This document shows, one piece after another, positions 29,630 through 38,733 of a DNA stretch of 64,000 nt (its first letter is position 1; the number at the start of each line of letters is the position of its first letter). The DNA lies in assembly GCF_004197395.1 (NCBI RefSeq), contig NZ_SELS01000006.1, forward strand, positions 124,001-188,000, read 5' to 3'. Source of the DNA: Paraburkholderia sp. UYCP14C (lineage in GTDB: Bacteria; Pseudomonadota; Gammaproteobacteria; Burkholderiales; Burkholderiaceae). The position numbers and the translations under genes are program-made. A model generated the notes under the pieces. That model ran no database searches. It worked only from the letters and a program-made list of their open reading frames with translations, and was not told the origin of the DNA.

Positions 29630-30544
29630 TCAGGTTTCACGTAGCGTCAGTTCGACGTGCTTGAGGCGCCGTATGATTCGCTCGACGAATTCCAACGTCA
29701 CGTGCGGCAGCGCACGCTGATTCGGGACGATGATGCCGACCGTGAGCGAGTTCACGTTTTCGTCGTCGAGCGGACGCCACACCACTTCCCCGCGCGATAG
29801 TTCGTCGAGGAAAGCCAGTTTTGAGAAGAACGAAATGCCCCGGCCGGACGCAATCAGCCGCTTGAGGAGTGTCGTCGAGTTGCAGGTCACGCTGGGTTGC
29901 AACGATTCCCAGAACTCGGGGAAGTCGCTCGTGCCAACACCCTGGATCGGCGAGCGGCCCTCGAGCCGCAAAAACGCATGGTTGCGGCAATCGTTGAAGC
30001 TGATTCGCTCCTTCTTCGCGAGCGGATGCGAAGACGCCATCACCACGCCCGGCGGCAGCGGCACTTCCGTCACGACATCGAGACCCGCGGGCAGCTTGGT
30101 GATGAATGAAATTCCGATGTCGTATTCGCCACTCACGAGTCGCGGCGGCACATCGTGCGGCGGCACCGCAACGATCGAATAGGTCACGGCCGGATAGACG
30201 TCCGAGAATTCCTCGACCGTGGCCGGCAGGAAGTCCACGAACAGCGAGTCCATTGCCGCGACCGACACGTGCCCTGTGCGTTCGCCCTTCAGATCGTCGA
30301 GTTCGCTGCGCATCAGATGGAAATCGTTCAGCGTCGCGCGAATGTGCTGCAGCACGCGTTCGCCGGCCGCGTTCAGGCGAATGCCGTTCGGCAGCCTGTC
30401 GAACAGTTCAGTTCCCATCTCGGCTTCGAGCTTCAGGATTTGCCGGTTCACCGCGCTGGACGCGACATAGAGATTCTGTGCCGCCTTGCGGATCGAACTG
30501 CACCGCGCCACTTCGACGAAATATTTCAGGACGTTCGCATGCAT
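29630..30544 (-). CDS. LysR family regulator at the end of the CoA-type catabolic operon
   Basis: A 304-residue LysR protein with HTH SSIRKAAQNLYVASSAVNRQ and effector domain starting HVSVAAMDSLFVDFLPATVE. It starts nine bases after the ferredoxin gene stop and so appears to be the last gene of the minus-strand operon 36967-29630. Feedback control of that operon is the likely role. HTH and early effector sequences resemble the other single-domain catabolic LysR at 18587. Confidence 0.9.
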   Translation of the reverse strand: MHANVLKYFVEVARCSSIRKAAQNLYVASSAVNRQILKLEAEMGTELFDRLPNGIRLNAAGERVLQHIRATLNDFHLMRSELDDLKGERTGHVSVAAMDSLFVDFLPATVEEFSDVYPAVTYSIVAVPPHDVPPRLVSGEYDIGISFITKLPAGLDVVTEVPLPPGVVMASSHPLAKKERISFNDCRNHAFLRLEGRSPIQGVGTSDFPEFWESLQPSVTCNSTTLLKRLIASGRGISFFSKLAFLDELSRGEVVWRPLDDENVNSLTVGIIVPNQRALPHVTLEFVERIIRRLKHVELTLRET

Positions 30545-30553
30545 CGTGTTGCC

Positions 30554-30889
30554 TCAATACGTGACCCGCACCGGCCACGCCGCGACCTCGGGATGATCGC
30601 AGGCTACCCTACCCACGTCGCAAGCGCCACCCGGTGAACCGAGGGCGGTCACCCGGGCGCCGAAGAATTCACGGTTCACGGCGGCGAACGACGCCTCCGC
30701 GGGCGGGAGTTCTTCGTCGTGAAAGATGGCCTCGGTCGGGCACACCGACACGCACACCCCGCAATTGATACATTCCTCGGGATGAATGTAGAGGGTGCGC
30801 CCGCCTTCATAGATGCAGTCGACCGGGCAGCATTTCACGCATGCACCGTCTTTCACGTCGATGCAGGGCGAGGTGATAACGTAGGCCAT
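30554..30889 (-). CDS. 7Fe-type ferredoxin (FdxA-like)
   Basis: A 111-residue electron carrier. The first cluster motif CIDVKDGACVKCCPVDCIYE and the second CINCGVCVSVCPTEAIFHDE give the Cys pattern of 3Fe-4S/4Fe-4S ferredoxins of the FdxA group. The start at 30889 (MAYVITSPCIDV) shares one base with the enoyl-CoA hydratase stop (TGATG). The C-terminal 40 residues are unlike FdxA and Ala/Val-rich. Its place in the operon suggests it feeds or accepts electrons for the FAD oxidoreductase two genes upstream of the hydratase. Confidence 0.9.
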   Translation of the reverse strand: MAYVITSPCIDVKDGACVKCCPVDCIYEGGRTLYIHPEECINCGVCVSVCPTEAIFHDEELPPAEASFAAVNREFFGARVTALGSPGGACDVGRVACDHPEVAAWPVRVTY

Positions 30890-31662
30890 CAGCGTCCGCT
30901 CCAGCAAGGTTGGCGCTTTTCCTGGAAGGCGCGCACGCCTTCGTGCGCGTCCTCGGATTGAAGTGCGCTAACCAGCGCGGGCAGTCGCAGCGCCTGCGCT
31001 TCCACCGCCGACAGCGTGGCGGTGCGCCGGACCACCTGCTTGATTGCCTGCAACGACAACGGCGCGCACGCCAGCACAGCATCGACCCAGCGTTGAACAG
31101 CGGCATCGAGCTCGGCGCGCGGCACGACCTCGTTGACAAGTCCCATGTCGAGCCCATCGCGTGCGGAAACCCGCCGGCCGGTCAGAAGCATCGCCATCGC
31201 CTGGCGATACGGAATCTGGCGTTGCAGCAGTGTCATGCCGCCGTCGAGCGGCATCCGGCCGACCAGTGCCTCGGGCAAGCCGAAACTCGCCTCCTCGCAC
31301 GCAATCACGAGATCGCATCCCAGCACCATTTCGAAGCCGCCACCGAGCGCATAGCCGTTGACACGCGCGATCACCGGCACGTTGAGGGTCTCGCGTAGCG
31401 CGATGCCACCGAACCCGCCGGGACGCGGCGCAGCCCAGTATTCAAGACCGCTCATCGACGGGTTCTTCAGGTCCGCGCCGACACAGAACGCCCGCTCGCC
31501 CTCGCCGGTCAGAACCACGGCACGCACGTCGCGGTTATGCTCCAGCTCGGTCCAGATGCGTTGCAGTTCGGCTTCGGTCACGAGGTCGACGGCGTTGAGC
31601 GCTTCCGGCCGCGCGAGTGTCACAGTGGCGACATGCCGATCGATAACAAGACGTACGCTCAT
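30889..31662 (-). CDS. Enoyl-CoA hydratase/isomerase family protein
   Basis: A 257-residue crotonase-fold protein. The oxyanion-hole region is ERAFCVGADLKNPSMSGLEY, and both catalytic Glu positions are kept: GYALGGGFEMVLGCDLVIA and FGLPEALVGRMPLDGG. It starts with an ATGA overlap from the CoA-transferase gene and a GGAGG ribosome-binding site. In this operon it probably hydrates the CoA thioester made by the transferase; the actual acyl group is unknown. Confidence 0.9.
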   Translation of the reverse strand: MSVRLVIDRHVATVTLARPEALNAVDLVTEAELQRIWTELEHNRDVRAVVLTGEGERAFCVGADLKNPSMSGLEYWAAPRPGGFGGIALRETLNVPVIARVNGYALGGGFEMVLGCDLVIACEEASFGLPEALVGRMPLDGGMTLLQRQIPYRQAMAMLLTGRRVSARDGLDMGLVNEVVPRAELDAAVQRWVDAVLACAPLSLQAIKQVVRRTATLSAVEAQALRLPALVSALQSEDAHEGVRAFQEKRQPCWSGR

Positions 31663-32840
31663 GCCGCCTCCGTGACGACGCCGCCGCGCAATTGCTGAAG
31701 CACTTCCTCGGTGTGCTGCCCGAGCTTCGGCGGCGCGCGCCGCAAGCCGACCGGGGCGAGCGACAACTCGATCGGACTACCGATGAAACGCACCGGCTGC
31801 CCTTCACCCTGCCCTTCGATGATCAACTGGTTATGCAGAGTCTGCGGATCGACGAGCGCTTCGCGCAGATCGCGCACCGGCGCGCATAGCAGATCCTGCT
31901 CGTCGAGGCGCGCCAGCCAGAAATCACGCGTGTTGGTCGCGAAGCGATCGCGGAAGATACCTTGCAGCACCGCCTTGTGCGCGAACTGCTGATCGAGGTT
32001 GCAAAAGCGCGAATCGGCGGACAGGTCGTCGATTTGCAGCGCCGCGCAGATATCGCGCAACGGGTTTGCCTTGAAGGCGCCGACCAGCACGAGCGCACCG
32101 TCCTGCGTGTCGAATACGCCGGAGAGTGGCATCGCGGCCCAGTTGACTTCCGAGTCGGCCATCATGATCATCGCGGCCTCCTGCATCTGCATGGCGAGCA
32201 TCGAATTGTAGAGCGACACGTTGACCTTTTGCCCTTCGCCGGTGCGCTCGCGATGCAGCAACGCGAGCAGAATGCCCTGCACCATATGCATGCCGGCCGA
32301 ATAGTCGGCGAGCGCCGTCGGGTACACGGAAATCGGTAGCGAGTCGTCGGCGCGGCGCGCCATCACACCGCTCATCGCCTGCGCGAGCACGTCCTGTCCG
32401 CCCTTGTGCGCATAAGGGCCGGTTTCTCCAAAACCCGATCCCGACGCGTAGATGATCCGTGGATTGAGGCGGCGGCAATCTTCATAGCCGATGCCCATGC
32501 GGTCCATGACGCCCGCGCGAAAATTACTGACCACCACATCGGCCTCGGCGATCATGGTCTTGAGCGCCGCCATCTGCCCGCCATCGCGCAGATCGAGCGC
32601 CACGCTGCGCTTGTTGCGGTTCAGACTGCAGAAGATCGGGTTGTCCGCGCCGGCCACCGGCTCGAACGTCGAGCGGCTCAGGTCGCCCGCGCCCTTTCTC
32701 TCGATCTTGATGACATCCGCGCCGTAATCCGCGAGCATCTGGGTACATACCGGCCCCATCATGACCTGCGTCAGATCGATGACGCGTACGCCAGCGAGCG
32801 GCAAATCGTGGGGCTTGTTCGTGTTGTGCGTGACGCTCAT
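31659..32840 (-). CDS. CaiB/BaiF-type (class III) CoA-transferase
   Basis: Moves CoA between acyl groups. The 393-residue protein has the typical N-terminus LPLAGVRVIDLTQVMMGPVC, then ADYGADVIKIERKGAGDLSR, and the active-site Asp region ALADYSAGMHMVQGILLALL. A GGGAGG ribosome-binding site precedes ATG 32840, and the gene overlaps both neighbours by four bases. It would activate the imported acid for the hydratase. Confidence 0.92.
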   Translation of the reverse strand: MSVTHNTNKPHDLPLAGVRVIDLTQVMMGPVCTQMLADYGADVIKIERKGAGDLSRSTFEPVAGADNPIFCSLNRNKRSVALDLRDGGQMAALKTMIAEADVVVSNFRAGVMDRMGIGYEDCRRLNPRIIYASGSGFGETGPYAHKGGQDVLAQAMSGVMARRADDSLPISVYPTALADYSAGMHMVQGILLALLHRERTGEGQKVNVSLYNSMLAMQMQEAAMIMMADSEVNWAAMPLSGVFDTQDGALVLVGAFKANPLRDICAALQIDDLSADSRFCNLDQQFAHKAVLQGIFRDRFATNTRDFWLARLDEQDLLCAPVRDLREALVDPQTLHNQLIIEGQGEGQPVRFIGSPIELSLAPVGLRRAPPKLGQHTEEVLQQLRGGVVTEAA

Positions 32841-34222
32841 GCTGCCTCCCTTGCATCGACGTGAACTGCGAGCGCCGGGATGTCCGCGTTGCGGCCGGCC
32901 TGGTCACCGGGATCGGCGCCTTGCGTGCGCAGTGTCTTCTGCAGCGCGCGCACATCGACGTTGCGCACCGACACGCCAGCGCCGAGCGCGAGCGCGGCGG
33001 CGACGCCCGCGGCTTCGCCCATCGCCATGCACGGCGGAATTTCGCGCGACATCTTCTGTGCCTGCGACGTCGCCGAGTAGTGCCGCCCCGCGACCAGCAA
33101 ATTGTCGACCTGCTTCGGCAACAGCACCCGATAGGGCATGTAGTAGTCGCGCCCACGTGCGATGCTGTCATCAAAACGCGTGCGTTGCGCGAGGTCTTCC
33201 TTGGTCATCACGTATTCGCCTTCGAGCAGGCGCGTTTGGCGCACGCCTGTCTGCGGCGCGACGTCGATCACATAAGCGCGCTCGAAACCGGGCAACTTCT
33301 CACGCACGAAATCGACTACCGCGTGAATGTGCTTGCGGCCCTGGACTTCCGCGCGCGTCAGGTCTTCGGGCTTGAGTCCGTCGAGACCTGCCATGTGCGG
33401 ACAGTTGCACCAGACAACGCCCGGCAGCGGCGTCTTGAGCCACCAGTAACCCCACGAGCCACCGAGAATGCGCTTGATCTGGCGATCGAGCGCCGCATAC
33501 GCTTCCGGCTCTTCGGCTTCGAAGCGCTCAGCCGCGTCGGTATCCACGCCGCCGAGGCGGAACACCGTCGTCGTAATATAGGTGCCGCCCACATGCGGCA
33601 CGCCCGCCGACGCCGCGACATCGAGGTCGCCGGTCGCGTCGATCACGACGTCGGCGAGAATTGCTTCACGGCCGTTTTTCGTCTCGCAGATAACGCCTTT
33701 CACCTGGCCGTTCTCGACCAGCGTGCGCGAGAACCACGAGTGCAAACGCAACTGGATGCCGTACGACTCCACCATTTCGAGCGCGACGCGCTTCATCGCG
33801 TCCGGATCGAACGCAGCCGCGAAGCACACCGGATGCGGCGTCTTCTGGCTGTGAAAATCGAACGTGCCCCAACGACCCCACTGACGATACGCGGCGGGAT
33901 CATCGCCCCATTCGTGCGAACGCGGGAACGTCGCGAGCTTGCGCGCCGCCATGCGCTCGATGAAGGTCATGCAGGTGCCGCGCACCGAAATTTCCTGAAG
34001 GTGGTTGTCCCACATGTCGTCGAGCACCAGCACCATGCCGCCCGAAGCCAAACCGCCGAGGTGGTTGTAGCGCTCCAGCAGGATCACCTCCGCGCCATTG
34101 CGCGCCGCGCCGAGCGCCGCCGACAGGCCCGCGGGACCGCCGCCAACCACGACGACGTTTGCCTTTGCTGCCACGCGCACATCGCGCGCCGGTTCCTGAA
34201 TCCAGTCACTGATCCTGTTCAT
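32837..34222 (-). CDS. FAD-dependent oxidoreductase (FAD_oxidored family)
   Basis: A 461-residue flavoprotein with the N-terminal dinucleotide motif VVVGGGPAGLSAALGAARNG, followed by LLERYNHLGGLASGGMVLVL. A second conserved block is VIDATGDLDVAASAGVPHVG, and the C-terminal FAD-contact region is LLVAGRHYSATSQAQKMSRE. These are the marks of the FAD_oxidored/fumarate-reductase-like group, whose substrates are mostly unknown. AGGAG precedes ATG 34222. The coupled ferredoxin suggests a dehydrogenation or reduction of the imported compound. Confidence 0.88.
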   Translation of the reverse strand: MNRISDWIQEPARDVRVAAKANVVVVGGGPAGLSAALGAARNGAEVILLERYNHLGGLASGGMVLVLDDMWDNHLQEISVRGTCMTFIERMAARKLATFPRSHEWGDDPAAYRQWGRWGTFDFHSQKTPHPVCFAAAFDPDAMKRVALEMVESYGIQLRLHSWFSRTLVENGQVKGVICETKNGREAILADVVIDATGDLDVAASAGVPHVGGTYITTTVFRLGGVDTDAAERFEAEEPEAYAALDRQIKRILGGSWGYWWLKTPLPGVVWCNCPHMAGLDGLKPEDLTRAEVQGRKHIHAVVDFVREKLPGFERAYVIDVAPQTGVRQTRLLEGEYVMTKEDLAQRTRFDDSIARGRDYYMPYRVLLPKQVDNLLVAGRHYSATSQAQKMSREIPPCMAMGEAAGVAAALALGAGVSVRNVDVRALQKTLRTQGADPGDQAGRNADIPALAVHVDAREAA

Positions 34223-34259
34223 TTTCGTCTCCTATCGGAATGGGATGTGTCGCTCGTTA

Positions 34260-35099
34260 TCAAAGGGCGCCGTCGGGCTGCCACCGGATGAGCCAGCGCT
34301 CGAGCACAGCGATGACGAGGAAAAAGAGGCCGGACAGGACGGCGCTCATGATGATCGCCGTGTACAGCAAAGCCGAATCAAAGCTGTAAGTCGCCTGAAT
34401 GATCATCGCGCCGATACCTTGCGTCGCGCCGATCCATTCGCCGACCACCGCGCCGATCACGGACATGGAAGCGGCGATGCGCAGCGCGGAGAACAGATAG
34501 GGCAACGATGCATAAAGGCGCAGCTTGAAGAAGATCTCCCGCTTGCTTGCCGACAGGATCTGCATCAGTTCCATGGCCTGCGGGTTCACCGCTTGCAGTC
34601 CGCGAACCATGTTCACGAGCGTCGGAAAGAAGCAGACGATTGCCGCAATCGTGATCTTCGGCTCCAGTCCGTTGCCCATGATCAGCACGAGGATCGGCGC
34701 TTTTGCAACCACCGGGATCGAGTTGATCATCACCGCGACCGGGTAGAAGATGTCCTGCAAGATCTTGTTGTGCACGAAGACGGTAGCGAGCAGGATCGCC
34801 GCGAGATTGCCGAGCAGGAAGCCCGCAGAGGCCTCGATGGCGGTCGGCACCAGGTTCTGCAGCAGCACGTCGCTCTTGCTGAAAAGCGTTTGCAGCACGA
34901 GCACCGGCGACGGTGCGATAAACGGCTTGACGTGAAAGCCCGCCACGATCGCCCACCACGCGAACAGCAACCCCGCGACTCCGAGCGCGGGCAGGATGCG
35001 CGCGCGCCACATGCGCTGACGACGGCGCGCGAGCCAGGCCTGCGCTTCAGGATCAGCCGCCTGGGCGGACAGGTTCAATTGCATTTCGGACGTGGCCAT
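34260..35099 (-). CDS. ABC transporter permease (NitT/TauT/SsuC type)
   Basis: A 279-residue inner-membrane protein with about six helices, including LPALGVAGLLFAWWAIVAGF. The ATPase-contact loop is MELMQILSASKREIFFKLRL, typical of SsuC/TauC. Its ATG shares one base with the ATPase stop (TGATG). It forms the channel of the importer in this operon. Confidence 0.92.
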   Translation of the reverse strand: MATSEMQLNLSAQAADPEAQAWLARRRQRMWRARILPALGVAGLLFAWWAIVAGFHVKPFIAPSPVLVLQTLFSKSDVLLQNLVPTAIEASAGFLLGNLAAILLATVFVHNKILQDIFYPVAVMINSIPVVAKAPILVLIMGNGLEPKITIAAIVCFFPTLVNMVRGLQAVNPQAMELMQILSASKREIFFKLRLYASLPYLFSALRIAASMSVIGAVVGEWIGATQGIGAMIIQATYSFDSALLYTAIIMSAVLSGLFFLVIAVLERWLIRWQPDGAL

Positions 35100-35932
35100 C
35101 AGCAGGTCTCCAGTACGCGCCGCAGATGGGCGGCGAGTTCGACGAATTCGCGGCTCTCGCGAATATCGAGCGTGCGGTCTTCGGGCAGGTTCACCGGCAC
35201 GATCTCCTTCACACGGCCGGGGTTGGCCGCCAGCATCAGTACCCGCTGACCGAGAAACGCCGCTTCATAAATACTGTGCGTGACGAAGAGCGTCGTGAGG
35301 CTCATCTCCTTCCACACTCGGCGCAGTTCCTCGTTCAGACGGTCGCGCGTGATTTCGTCGAGTGCGCCGAACGGCTCGTCCATCAGCAGCACTTTCGGGT
35401 CGCTCACGAGGGCTCGCGCAATCGCCACGCGCTGCCGCATGCCGCCCGACATCTCATGCGGGTAAGCGTCCTCGCGGCCCTTGAGACCAACCAGTTCGAG
35501 CAGTTCGCGCGGCGTGGCGCGGCCCGCACGAGCCTTGCCGCCAGCAACTTCAAGCGGCAACTGCACGTTCTGGATGGCCGTGCGCCACGGCAGCAGTGCC
35601 GCATCCTGAAACACGAAACCGATGTCGCGGCGCTCACGTGCCATTTGCGGCGCGGCGCCGAGCACGCTGATCTCCCCACGGCTCGGCTTGATGAGGTCGG
35701 CGACCACTCGCAGGAATGTCGACTTCCCGCAGCCAGACGGGCCCAGCAAGGTCAGGAATTCGCCCGTGGCGATGTCGAGGCTCAACCCCTCGATCGCCGT
35801 CACGCTGCGCCGGTCAGTGAAGAAGCGCACGTTGATGTTGCGGCAGCTGATAGACAGCCCCGCCTCTGACGGCAAGCCGAAGGGCGCACCGGACCGCTCC
35901 GCGCGCGGCGGATTCATAGTGGCAGCATGCAT
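35099..35932 (-). CDS. ABC transporter ATP-binding protein (SsuB/TauB type)
   Basis: A 277-residue ATPase with Walker A GPSGCGKST, Q-loop region IGFVFQDAALLPWRTAIQNV, signature EMSGGMRQRVAIARAL, Walker [12 protein letters not shown] and H-loop LFVTHSIYEAAFLGQR. These sequences are typical of nitrate/taurine/sulfonate importers. The start codon could also be ATG 35917; neither has a strong ribosome-binding site. It lies three bases after the binding-protein gene. Confidence 0.92.
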   Translation of the reverse strand: MHAATMNPPRAERSGAPFGLPSEAGLSISCRNINVRFFTDRRSVTAIEGLSLDIATGEFLTLLGPSGCGKSTFLRVVADLIKPSRGEISVLGAAPQMARERRDIGFVFQDAALLPWRTAIQNVQLPLEVAGGKARAGRATPRELLELVGLKGREDAYPHEMSGGMRQRVAIARALVSDPKVLLMDEPFGALDEITRDRLNEELRRVWKEMSLTTLFVTHSIYEAAFLGQRVLMLAANPGRVKEIVPVNLPEDRTLDIRESREFVELAAHLRRVLETC

Positions 35933-35935
35933 GGA

Positions 35936-36967
35936 TTACACCGTGAGGCGAGAAGATTGGGTGGCCTTGAGCACGTCCATCGTCATGACGTCCTCGACCT
36001 TCGGCTGATGGGTACGGAATTGGCCGAGTTGGCCATACATCGAGATCTGCTCTTCCCAGACCGTCGCGTCCATCGTGCCCCACCCCTGGGTTTTGGTGGT
36101 CTGGTCGAACGCGTAGCTCATCAGCGAATCGATGGCGACGCGTTCGTCGGCACGGTTCAGATTCGGGTATTCCTTGACGAGCAGGTCGACGGCCTGGTCA
36201 CGATGCGCGTTCGCGTAGGTCCAACCGCGCGCCGTTGCTCGCAGAAAGCGCGCGACGGTGTCGGGATGATCCTTGAGCGTGTCGGTTCTCGCGTAGTACG
36301 GCAGCGCATAGAGACGCACACCCGTGTCCCACAGACGCAAGTCGACGCGCCCCGCTCCGAGCGGCTTGAGCGCCGTGGTGTTAGTTTGCCAGCCCGTCAC
36401 CGCATCGACCTGACCGCTCAGAAGCGGCATCATGTCAGCGCCGATCGGCACGATGTTGACCTGGCTTTCGGGAATCTTGTTCTTAGCCAGCAACGCCTTG
36501 AGGAGCACCATGCCCGTGGACTGAATGCCGATGCGCTTGCCGATCATGTCGCGCGGCGTACGGATCGGATTCTTCTCGAGCGAAAAAAAACAATAAGGGT
36601 GCTGCTGAAGGCCAACCGCGATGCACTTGATTGGCAGACCCTCTGAGACCGCTAGCATGATCGACGGACTTGATGAAATTTCGCCGGTCTCGCAGCGCCC
36701 CGAGGCGACGATCGCGACGCCATCGATGTTCGGTCCGCCGGGCTGGATCTGGAAATCGATGCCTTCCTGCGCGTAATAGCCGAGGCGATTTGCCACCACT
36801 TCGCCAACCTGGTTGCCGCCAGGCACCCAGCCGAGTTGCATGTTGACGGTTGTCCTGTCGCCCGCGAACGCACGCACCGAAAGCAGTGCGCCTGTTGCGG
36901 CCATACCGCCCGCTGCCAGTGTCATCCGCAGCAGACGCCGGCGAGCGGCATTCTCGAGTTCTGACAT
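35936..36967 (-). CDS. ABC transporter substrate-binding protein (NMT1/THI5-like)
   Basis: The 343-residue periplasmic receptor and first gene of the operon. The N-terminus RRRLLRMTLAAGGMAATGAL looks like a Tat-type signal (Arg-Arg pair before the hydrophobic core) with cleavage near AFA-GD. The mature protein shows NMT1/SsuA features: QLGWVPGGNQVGEVVANRLG, YYAQEGIDFQIQPGGPN and DMIGKRIGIQSTGMVLLKAL. Members bind aromatic acids, pyrimidine precursors or sulfonates, so the ligand here is open. GGAG lies six bases before ATG 36967. Confidence 0.9.
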   Translation of the reverse strand: MSELENAARRRLLRMTLAAGGMAATGALLSVRAFAGDRTTVNMQLGWVPGGNQVGEVVANRLGYYAQEGIDFQIQPGGPNIDGVAIVASGRCETGEISSSPSIMLAVSEGLPIKCIAVGLQQHPYCFFSLEKNPIRTPRDMIGKRIGIQSTGMVLLKALLAKNKIPESQVNIVPIGADMMPLLSGQVDAVTGWQTNTTALKPLGAGRVDLRLWDTGVRLYALPYYARTDTLKDHPDTVARFLRATARGWTYANAHRDQAVDLLVKEYPNLNRADERVAIDSLMSYAFDQTTKTQGWGTMDATVWEEQISMYGQLGQFRTHQPKVEDVMTMDVLKATQSSRLTV

Positions 36968-37451
36968 CTCTATCTCCGAGGGTCCTTCATGGGTTCAAGG
37001 AGGCCGGTCTTTTTTGTTCGCGGTGTTGCCGGTTGAACCCATTCTCAGCAACCAAAAGTGTCCCCACAAGCATCAATTTTTGCGCCCGGCGATGCCAAAA
37101 TTAGAGCACCCGTACGACGCACGATGTGTGCGATAGCCGCGAAGCCGTGCGCAATTCGTGCGCCTCTGATGCAAAGACGCGCGAAAAATTCGTTCACAGG
37201 GAGTCAAATTCAATGCTAGGCGGCGCGAATTTTGTTCCGCAAGAATTTGCCCGAAGACGACGTAAGCGCAAATTTTTGCCCGCCGGGCGACAGCTCGCGT
37301 TCAGATTCAAGCCGCGGTGACGCAGGCGGACAGCGGAGCAGGATGAAGCACTCAGAAGGGTCTTTCAGTTAACTTTTCACTTCGCGATCCTAATTCACCA
37401 AACGGTTCACATACTCATTTTCACGTTTGCATGCAAACACCCAGGGGAATC
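36968..37451. other. Divergent promoter region (ABC operon / porin)
   Basis: 484 bases separate the minus-strand uptake operon from the plus-strand porin. Apart from the palindrome at 37425-37438 I see no gene. The part 37040-37280 is AT-richer and contains repeated AATTTTTG/AATTTTTGC words (37074, 37270). Confidence 0.5.
37425..37438. promoter_or_regulatory. Perfect palindrome upstream of the porin
   Basis: GTTTGCATGCAAAC is a perfect 14-base palindrome ending 13 bases before the porin ATG. The position overlaps the expected 5' untranslated leader, so it could be a repressor site or part of a leader structure. Confidence 0.5.
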
Positions 37452-38579
37452 ATGAATCGACGTGTCGTTGTTGCCGCCGTAGCCGCACTTGCCTGCCAGG
37501 TCGCATCCGCCCAAAGCAGCGTGACGCTGTATGGTCTGATCTCGACGGGCATCGTCTACGCGAACAATCAGAAAGGAACCGACAAGCAGGGACACGCCAC
37601 CTGGCAGTTCGCAAGCGGGCCCATGCAGACGCCTCGCTGGGGCATGAACGGCGTGGAAGATCTCGGCGGAGGCCTCTCGGCAATCTTCACGCTGGAAAGC
37701 GGCTACAACGTGGGCAACGGCACCCTGTCGCAAGGCGGCCGGTTATTCGGGCGGCAGGCTTTCGTCGGTCTATCGTCGAACGACTTCGGCACGGTGACAT
37801 TTGGTCGACAATACGACGAAGCCGTCACGCTATGCGTGTTTTCGTCGGCGTGCCAGTTCGCGGCCTACGGCGCGCATATCGGCGACAATGACAACGTGTT
37901 CGACACCTTCCGCATCAACAACGCAGTGCAGTACAAGAGCGTCGTATACCGGGGCCTCCAGTTCGAAGGGTTATACGGCTTCTCAAACAAGGCGGGAGGC
38001 TTCTCGGACAACAGCGCGTACAGCGCGGCCGCGCAGTACCGAAGCGGGCCGCTGTCAATTGGGGTGGCATATCTTCAGGTCGACATGCCGAATGACCCCA
38101 ACAATCCCAACGGCGCGGTGGTCGGCGACTACGGGTTTTCATCGCCGTTCGTGACGAATCCGGCTACCGGTTCCGGCGTGAGCAAGCAACGGATGTTCGG
38201 TGCGGGCGGCGCATGGGCGTTTGGATCGGCGAAACTTTCGCTGCTCTATACCAACGTGCGATTCGAATATCTCGATGCCTCCCGTCTCACGCTTCAGAAC
38301 GCCCAGATTTCACTGACCGACTATGTACGGCCTGATCTTTTGCTCGGCGCCGCGTACATCTTCACGACCGGGCAATATCACCCGCAGGACAATAGTCCGA
38401 AGTGGCATCAGGTGAACGCCGGTGTCGATTACCTGCTCAGCAAGAGGACCGATTTGTTCCTTGTCGGCATTTATCAGAAGGCAGCTGGAGACGCGCAGTT
38501 CGCGCAAATTTACACGCTCTCGCCGTCCACCACCAGGACGCAGGTTTCCGCGGTGATCGGCATGCGTCATAAATGGTGA
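37452..38579 (+). CDS. Gram-negative porin (Burkholderia OmpC-like)
   Basis: A 375-residue outer-membrane general porin. The signal peptide MNRRVVVAAVAALACQVASA is followed by QSSVTLYGLISTGIVYANNQ, the standard start of the mature betaproteobacterial porin. Other typical blocks are RWGMNGVEDLGGGLSAIFTL and RQAFVGLSSNDFGTVTFGRQ. It ends in a TQVSAVIGMRHKW strand. AGGGGAA lies just before ATG 37452. It is divergent from the importer operon and may supply its substrate across the outer membrane. Confidence 0.94.
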   Translation: MNRRVVVAAVAALACQVASAQSSVTLYGLISTGIVYANNQKGTDKQGHATWQFASGPMQTPRWGMNGVEDLGGGLSAIFTLESGYNVGNGTLSQGGRLFGRQAFVGLSSNDFGTVTFGRQYDEAVTLCVFSSACQFAAYGAHIGDNDNVFDTFRINNAVQYKSVVYRGLQFEGLYGFSNKAGGFSDNSAYSAAAQYRSGPLSIGVAYLQVDMPNDPNNPNGAVVGDYGFSSPFVTNPATGSGVSKQRMFGAGGAWAFGSAKLSLLYTNVRFEYLDASRLTLQNAQISLTDYVRPDLLLGAAYIFTTGQYHPQDNSPKWHQVNAGVDYLLSKRTDLFLVGIYQKAAGDAQFAQIYTLSPSTTRTQVSAVIGMRHKW

Positions 38580-38733
38580 GCTTCGGACCAAACGGAGGGC
38601 GATTCATTGCCTGCCCCGATCGCGACAGCCTTTCGCATGGACCTTGATAAAAGGTGACCGCGCAGGACCGAATCATCAACCTGTGAGGCGGTGTCCGGAG
38701 GTACGGGGGCAAACCCAGCCCTATAGGCGTAGC

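Noticed and set aside
32861-34291. Long plus-strand open frame opposite the FAD oxidoreductase
   Set aside because: It is the antisense of a gene with clear FAD motifs; its product is Arg/His-rich without family features, as expected in GC-rich DNA.
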